Source: Arthrobacter agilis
GTDB taxonomy: Bacteria; Actinomycetota; Actinomycetes; Actinomycetales; Micrococcaceae
DNA length: 64,000 bases
Assembly (NCBI RefSeq): GCF_002157505.1
Contig: NZ_NFSC01000027.1
Location: 124,001 to 188,000 of the forward strand
Reading direction: 5' to 3'
In this document: positions 63,577 through 64,000 of the stretch, in pieces
Layout: the number at the start of each line of letters is the position of its first letter
Position numbering within the stretch: the first letter of the stretch is position 1
Position numbers and translations under genes: made by a program
The notes under the pieces: generated by a model
Database searches by the model: none
What the model saw: only the letters and a program-made list of their open reading frames with translations
What the model was told of the DNA's origin: nothing

Positions 63577-63915
63577 CCGTACGGGCCCCAGCTTCGCATC
63601 GAACCGGGTATCAGCCCGCCATCGGTTCGGGTGCCGGCCGTGCTCCCGGCCGCCAGGCCCCGATGCCGAACCGTTATCCGCCCGAATTCCCGGCTTCATT
63701 GCTTCAGACACCGAACGGCCCTAGGTTGAGGAACACAGTGATCGTCCAGGGAAGTCCCAGCAACGTCGGGATCGACGCCCTGGAACAGCGATCGGCGGAT
63801 TCCGACTTCTTGTCTCGCGGCGCCCTCCCTATGGAGGACGCCGCTTGCGTGTGGCGCCGCAGGCTGCGCCGTCGGGAACGGCCCGGGGGAAACTACGTGT
63901 TCAGGAGACGCGCAC
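63577..63915 (+). other. Long structured leader before the last gene
   Basis: This gap of about 340 nt holds no gene. A TAGGTT box near 63722 could start a leader of about 180 nt. Within it, GGCGCCCTCC/GGAGGACGCC and GGCGCCGCAG/CTGCGCC can form hairpins. It does not match a riboswitch class that I recognise, but its position before a secreted-protein gene resembles regulated leaders of cell-wall genes. Confidence 0.45.
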
Positions 63916-64000
63916 ATGATCGTTACCAAAAAATGGATTGCTGCAGGATCGACCGCCACCCTTCTCGCCGGTGGGCTGTTCCTCGGCGCCCCGATGGCTT
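63916..64000 (+). CDS. Secreted protein, N-terminal part only
   Basis: The frame from ATG 63916 encodes IVTKKWIAAGSTATLLAGGL and FLGAPMA up to the window edge. This is a clear signal peptide with a basic start and an Ala/Gly/Leu core. AGGAG lies upstream. The product cannot be named from this fragment; a LysM or resuscitation-factor type protein is one possibility given the long leader. Confidence 0.6.
   Translation, partial: MIVTKKWIAAGSTATLLAGGLFLGAPMA

Noticed and set aside
63577-63915. A third c-di-AMP or SAM riboswitch.
   Set aside because: None of the conserved blocks (GGGGGAACC, CCGAACCCG, GCAACC with GGTGCTA) was found in a consistent order.

Overview
This is a GC-rich window (coding regions use mostly G/C third positions) with actinobacterial habits: many GTG/TTG starts, probable leaderless genes with a TANNNT box about 6 nt before the start codon, DUF3151, DUF427 and DUF2975 proteins, a Gls24 envelope operon and a CopC-type copper protein. 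Gene content and protein sequences look most like Arthrobacter or a close relative in the Micrococcaceae (an inference from recalled family sequences, not from a search). It reads as chromosomal DNA, with almost every base coding and only one small transposase relic.

Region by region: 1-9210 holds housekeeping and accessory genes (spermidine-synthase-like protein, CPA1 Na+/H+ antiporter, a broken LysR regulator beside 3-hydroxybutyrate dehydrogenase, NCS2 purine permease, CopC, a flavin-type Rossmann protein, a tandem universal stress protein and a minimal zincin). Three tRNA genes (Glu, Asp, Phe) follow at 9415-9790 with a strong terminator. A lipoprotein and a five-gene Gls24/DUF2273/DUF6286/AmaP-like envelope operon run to 12960. 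An alpha-glucoside ABC importer with its LacI repressor and a perfect palindromic operator occupies 13030-17578. Next come a conserved hypothetical protein, xthA and nadE on the minus strand.

20356-29545 is a sugar (possibly polyol or keto-glycoside) locus of unknown substrate. Two divergent operons encode an RbsABC-like importer, a Gfo/Idh/MocA dehydrogenase and a sugar isomerase/epimerase, and beyond them lie a predicted secreted TIM-barrel epimerase and a ROK regulator. An IS3-family orfA relic lies inside the locus. Then follow pyrE, an alpha/beta hydrolase, a NagD-like phosphatase, a SpoU methyltransferase, class II fructose-bisphosphate aldolase, DUF3151, a BldC-like HTH protein, a DUF2975/Xre/MpaB operon with its own operator, a trypsin-like protease, purA, a SurA-like lipoprotein, DUF427 and a nitrilase-family hydrolase.

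42258-51667 is a complete L-arabinose system: LacI-type regulator, araB-araD-araA and a ChvE-GguA-GguB sugar importer, with a promoter and overlapping palindromic operator before araB and a terminator at the end. 51705-61923 is dominated by sulfur metabolism. sfnG-metY-CoA-binding protein and ssuB-ssuA-ssuC-acs are two minus-strand operons, and each is preceded by an S-box-like (SAM) riboswitch whose closing stem touches the ribosome-binding site. Between them sits a LysM/NlpC-P60-like cell-wall protein with a c-di-AMP (ydaO-type) riboswitch. The window ends with DUF1206 and DUF1990 genes and the start of a secreted protein behind a long structured leader.

The most notable findings are the paired SAM riboswitches (one controlling an acetyl-CoA-synthetase-like gene in a sulfonate operon), the uncharacterised sugar locus with its secreted epimerase, the internally deleted LysR gene, stem-loops after each sugar-binding-protein gene that lies inside an operon, and the repeated leaderless start signature.
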